From Betaproteobacteria bacterium UBA7395 (GTDB lineage: Bacteria > Pseudomonadota > Gammaproteobacteria > Burkholderiales > Rhodocyclaceae): a stretch of DNA of 7,964 nt. Position numbers and translations under genes: made by a program. The notes beneath the pieces were generated by a model, which saw nothing but the letters and a program-made list of their open reading frames with translations, had not been told where the DNA came from and searched no databases. The stretch covers positions 1 to 7,964 of the forward strand of contig DKNF01000080.1 in assembly GCA_002470165.1 (NCBI GenBank), written 5' to 3'. Shown here piece by piece: positions 5,715-7,964 of the stretch (the stretch's first letter is position 1; each line of letters starts with the position of its first letter).

Positions 5715-6767
5715 ATGCACAAGGTTTTGATCATTGACGACAGCGAAATCAACCTGACCTTGATCAGGGCGCTGGTGCTCAAGCTCGGCGAGTGCGAACC
5801 CGTTATGTTCGATCATCCGCTGAAGGCGCTGGAATGGTGCCGGGGCAATGTGCCGGATCTGGTCATCGTCGATTACATGATGCCGGAGATGGACGGCCTG
5901 CGGTTCATCGCCGCCTTCCGCGCCTTGCACGGACGGACCGAAATCCCGGTGCTGATGATCACCGCCAACGACCAGAAGGATGTCCGCTACGAGGCGCTGC
6001 TCGGCGGCGCCAACGATTTCCTGACCAAGCCCATCGACCGCATCGAATTCTCGGCGCGCGTGCGCAACATGCTCGCGCTGCGCACCGGCCAGAAGTTTCT
6101 GGCCGACCGTGCTGCCCATCTGGCCGACGAGGTCGCCGAGCGAACGCGCGATATCCGCGAACGGGAACGCGAACTGATTTTCCGCATTTCGCGCGCCGCC
6201 GAATTCCGCGACCCGGAAACCGGCGCGCACATCCAGCGCATGGCGCATTACTCGGAAATCATCGCCCGCGGCCTCGATCTCGACGCCGCAACCTGCAATC
6301 TGATCCTGCAGGCAGCGCCCTTGCACGATGTCGGCAAGATCGGCATCCGCGATCACATCCTGCTCAAGCCGGGAAAACTGTCGCCGCAGGAATTCGACAT
6401 CATGAAACAGCATGCGATGCTGGGCTACGACCTGCTCAAGGACAGCGGTTCGGAAATCCTTCAGGCCGGTGCCGAGATCGCCCGGTCGCATCATGAAAAA
6501 TACGACGGCAGCGGTTATCCCCGCGGGCTCAAGGGCAGTGCGATCCCGCTGTTCGGTCGCATCGTTGCCGTGGCCGACGTGTTCGATGCCCTGACCTCGG
6601 AGCGCCCGTACAAGAAAGCCTGGGCACTCGACGACGCCATGCGTTTTCTGGAAGAGGGCCGCAGCACGCACTTCGACCCGCTCTGTGTCGAATCCTTCAT
6701 TGCCGGTTGGGACGAGGCGCTCGAAGTCCGGCAACGCTTCCGCGACGAGGAAGCCCCGAAAATATGA
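5715..6767 (+). CDS. REC-HD-GYP response regulator, predicted c-di-GMP phosphodiesterase
   Basis: The 350-residue product has an N-terminal receiver domain (about 3-122): acidic Asp8/Asp9, phosphoacceptor Asp53 ([12 protein letters not shown]), Thr83 and Lys105 (TKP). A charged, helical linker follows (about 130-155, [13 protein letters not shown]). The HD-GYP domain (about 155-345) has His172 (GAHIQRM), HDVGKIGI with His204-Asp205, [14 protein letters not shown] containing Gly267-Tyr268-Pro269, and [14 protein letters not shown]. All metal-binding and GYP residues are present, so it should hydrolyse c-di-GMP in the cytoplasm when its receiver is phosphorylated; RpfG is the well-known relative. 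The frame is open back to 5493, but the ATG at 5715-5717 is chosen because the receiver fold starts there (MHKVLIIDD) and the upstream part overlaps yciB. The ribosome site is weak (GGATGG). The Hpt gene follows after 23 bases; no kinase is in the window. Confidence 0.93.
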   Translation: MHKVLIIDDSEINLTLIRALVLKLGECEPVMFDHPLKALEWCRGNVPDLVIVDYMMPEMDGLRFIAAFRALHGRTEIPVLMITANDQKDVRYEALLGGANDFLTKPIDRIEFSARVRNMLALRTGQKFLADRAAHLADEVAERTRDIRERERELIFRISRAAEFRDPETGAHIQRMAHYSEIIARGLDLDAATCNLILQAAPLHDVGKIGIRDHILLKPGKLSPQEFDIMKQHAMLGYDLLKDSGSEILQAGAEIARSHHEKYDGSGYPRGLKGSAIPLFGRIVAVADVFDALTSERPYKKAWALDDAMRFLEEGRSTHFDPLCVESFIAGWDEALEVRQRFRDEEAPKI

Positions 6768-6790
6768 GCCATGGCTGACGGAGACCGCGC

Positions 6791-7132
6791 ATGAATCCCT
6801 TTGTACTCGACAAGCCGGCCATCCTCGAACGATTGGGCGGGGATGAGGGCATCTTTGCCATGATGGTGGACATGTTCCTGACGGAACTGGACAACAACCG
6901 CCAGGCCTTGCTGACTGCGCTTGCCGGCGACAGCGCCGCCCTGCAGCGCGAGGCCCACACGATCAAGGGGCTGCTGGCGACCTTTTCCGACGGATTCGGG
7001 GCCGAGTTGGCGCAGACGCTGGAATATCAGGCGAAGAATGGCCAGGTAGACGATGCCCGGGGGCGGGTTGACATGTTGCTGGCCCGCGTCGATGAGGTTG
7101 CCGAGGTCTTGCGCGGCCTGTCAGCCGGGTAG
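6791..7132 (+). CDS. Free-standing Hpt (histidine phosphotransfer) protein
   Basis: The 113-residue product is a single Hpt domain, predicted all-helical. The phosphorylatable histidine is His56 in the motif EAHTIKG (54-60), preceded by [19 protein letters not shown] and followed by helices to the C-terminus ([14 protein letters not shown], then a [15 protein letters not shown] helix). Hpt proteins shuttle phosphate between the receiver of a hybrid histidine kinase and a downstream response regulator. It has no kinase or receiver domain of its own. It starts 23 bases after the HD-GYP regulator with a good ribosome site (GGAGA about 7 bases before the ATG), so the two are probably co-transcribed and the regulator is its likely partner. 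The last 12 bases overlap the 3' end of the convergent bioD gene. Confidence 0.88.
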   Translation: MNPFVLDKPAILERLGGDEGIFAMMVDMFLTELDNNRQALLTALAGDSAALQREAHTIKGLLATFSDGFGAELAQTLEYQAKNGQVDDARGRVDMLLARVDEVAEVLRGLSAG

Positions 7133-7783
7133 GCTCAGGCAGTTTGCCGCTGCCGCCGGCGATCCCGCCGGGTCGTAGGGAACGACCCCGAGCAGGGGCG
7201 CGTCGAGCAATTCCTTCAGGGTGGCGAGATTTTCCTCGAATCGGCTCATTTCCGGGTCAATCCGGTTGGCCACCCAGCCGGCAATGAACAATCCGCGATT
7301 GGCGATGGCTTCCGCCGTCAGCAACGCGTGATTGAGGCAGCCCAGGCGCATGCCGACCACCAGGATTACCGGCAAGCCCAGGACCATGGCCAGATCGGCG
7401 CCGTTGCGGTCGATCCCGAAGGGCACGCAGAAACCGCCGGCGCCTTCGACGATGACCAGATCGGCCTGGCGTCTGGCCGTGCCGACGGTGTCGGCGATAC
7501 GCGAGAAATCGATATCCACCCCGACATCGGCCGCCGCGATGTGCGGTGCGATGGCCGGTGCGAAACAGTAGGGATTGACGATGTCGGCCGGCAGTTCGAC
7601 GCTGCTGGCGGCTAGGATGCGGCGGACGTCGTCGTTCTCGCCCAGCGCGTCGGTGCCGGCGGCAACCGGTTTCAGCCCGACCGCCGACAGTCCCGCCTGG
7701 CGGGCGCGGTGCAGCAGGGCGCAGGTGATGTGGGTCTTGCCGACTTCGGTGTCGGTACCGGTCAGGAAATAGGCGGAACTCAT
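7121..7783 (-). CDS. bioD: Dethiobiotin synthetase
   Basis: The 220-residue product makes dethiobiotin from 7,8-diaminononanoate, CO2 and ATP in biotin synthesis, in the cytoplasm. The sequence shows the P-loop GTDTEVGKTH at 9-18, GLKPVAAG at 36-43 with the conserved active-site Lys38, an acidic NDD at 50-52, NPYCFAPAIAPHIAA at 70-84 and VEGAGGFCVPF at 112-122 with Glu113. GLPVILVVGMRLGCLNHALL at 136-155 and a GWVANRID segment are also typical. Length is normal for the family. The frame is open to 7846, but the ATG at 7783-7781 is chosen because it puts the P-loop at the usual distance and overlaps the bioC stop (ATGA), implying coupled translation. No strong Shine-Dalgarno sequence is seen. 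Its 3' end overlaps the Hpt gene. Confidence 0.95.
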   Translation of the reverse strand: MSSAYFLTGTDTEVGKTHITCALLHRARQAGLSAVGLKPVAAGTDALGENDDVRRILAASSVELPADIVNPYCFAPAIAPHIAAADVGVDIDFSRIADTVGTARRQADLVIVEGAGGFCVPFGIDRNGADLAMVLGLPVILVVGMRLGCLNHALLTAEAIANRGLFIAGWVANRIDPEMSRFEENLATLKELLDAPLLGVVPYDPAGSPAAAANCLSLPG

Positions 7784-7964
7784 GATCTGGCGTGGATGAA
7801 AACGATGTCGTAGGTCAATGGTATACCATCGTCTTGTCGTTGGCATTCATAGGCGGCTTCAAGCCGACGCAGGGTGCCGGGACTCATCAGGCCGGTACGG
7901 CGACCGGGGCCGACCTGGTTGGCGCCAACGGCCTTGACGGCGCGCAGCAGGCTGCGCAGGTCGG
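7780..7964 (-). CDS. bioC: Malonyl-ACP O-methyltransferase, C-terminal part (runs off the window)
   Basis: This frame is too short to stand out as a whole gene because the window cuts it. The 60 C-terminal residues are visible: DLRSLLRAVKAVGANQV, GPGRRTGLMSPGTLRRLEAAY, then PLTYDIVFIHARS and stop (TGA at 7782-7780). The LRxLKAxGA..V.PGR..GL, LRxLEAAYE and P.TY..V..HA pattern matches the C-terminus of BioC. BioC methylates malonyl-ACP to disguise it for the fatty-acid machinery at the start of pimelate synthesis. The SAM-binding domain would lie beyond 7964. It overlaps bioD by 4 bases (ATGA), which supports the assignment. Confidence comes from both the tail motif and the bioD neighbour. Confidence 0.85.
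   Translation of the reverse strand, partial: DLRSLLRAVKAVGANQVGPGRRTGLMSPGTLRRLEAAYECQRQDDGIPLTYDIVFIHARS

Noticed and set aside
5061..6734. Very long minus-strand open frame extending upstream of the YciI gene, antisense to yciB's 5' region and the HD-GYP gene
   Set aside because: Its translation shows no recognisable domain, while the opposite strand encodes a complete REC-HD-GYP protein with all catalytic residues. It is a codon-bias shadow typical of GC-rich DNA; only its last 100 codons (YciI) are real.
1..7964. CRISPR arrays, insertion sequences, riboswitches or toxin-antitoxin genes
   Set aside because: I looked for regularly spaced repeats, transposase motifs, conserved riboswitch-like leaders and small paired genes on both strands and saw none beyond the integrase remnant and short GGTGAC repeats.

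Overview
The window is GC-rich, densely coded proteobacterial chromosome. The gene content (YciB/YciI/BolA/parvulin cluster, class III cyclase, HD-GYP response regulator, bioC-bioD) and the protein character suggest a betaproteobacterium, perhaps a Rhodocyclales member of the Dechloromonas/Azonexus kind. That placement is inference from protein resemblance recalled from memory; no search was run.

Layout, left to right. (1) 1-117, minus: a 38-codon remnant of a tyrosine-recombinase (integrase) N-terminus, with short GGTGAC repeats just upstream of it. (2) 196-270, plus: an intact tRNA-Val(CAC) with encoded CCA. (3) 361-3659, minus: a tight three-gene set, transcribed in the order CHASE2-adenylate cyclase, SH3-domain exported protein, M48 lipoprotein metalloprotease. 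(4) 3637-3660: a GC-rich hairpin terminator that separates this set from the genes upstream of it and contains the first possible start codon of the cyclase. (5) 3675-5665, minus: yciB, a YciI-family gene, a bolA-family gene and a parvulin (PpiC/SurA-like) foldase, the first three with overlapping stop and start codons. (6) 5715-7132, plus: a divergent pair encoding a REC-HD-GYP response regulator (predicted c-di-GMP phosphodiesterase) and a free-standing Hpt phosphotransfer protein. (7) 7121-7964, minus: bioD and the 3' end of bioC, converging on and overlapping the Hpt gene.

How the genes may work together. The left operon looks like an envelope-sensing module: a CHASE2 domain predicted in the periplasm tied to a cytoplasmic cAMP-making domain, plus an exported SH3 protein and an outer-membrane lipoprotein protease. 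The foldase cluster also acts on the envelope (periplasmic PPIase, inner-membrane YciB). The divergent pair looks like part of a phosphorelay that lowers c-di-GMP, but no histidine kinase lies in the window. bioC-bioD belong to biotin synthesis and are unrelated. Most of the window is ordinary core genome. The points most worth a second look are the CHASE2/SH3/M48 module, the terminator at the cyclase start, the possibly leaderless yciB promoter, the orphan Hpt/HD-GYP pair and the integrase scar by the tRNA. No stretch over 300 bases lacks a gene; the short gaps at 118-195 and 271-360 are covered below.
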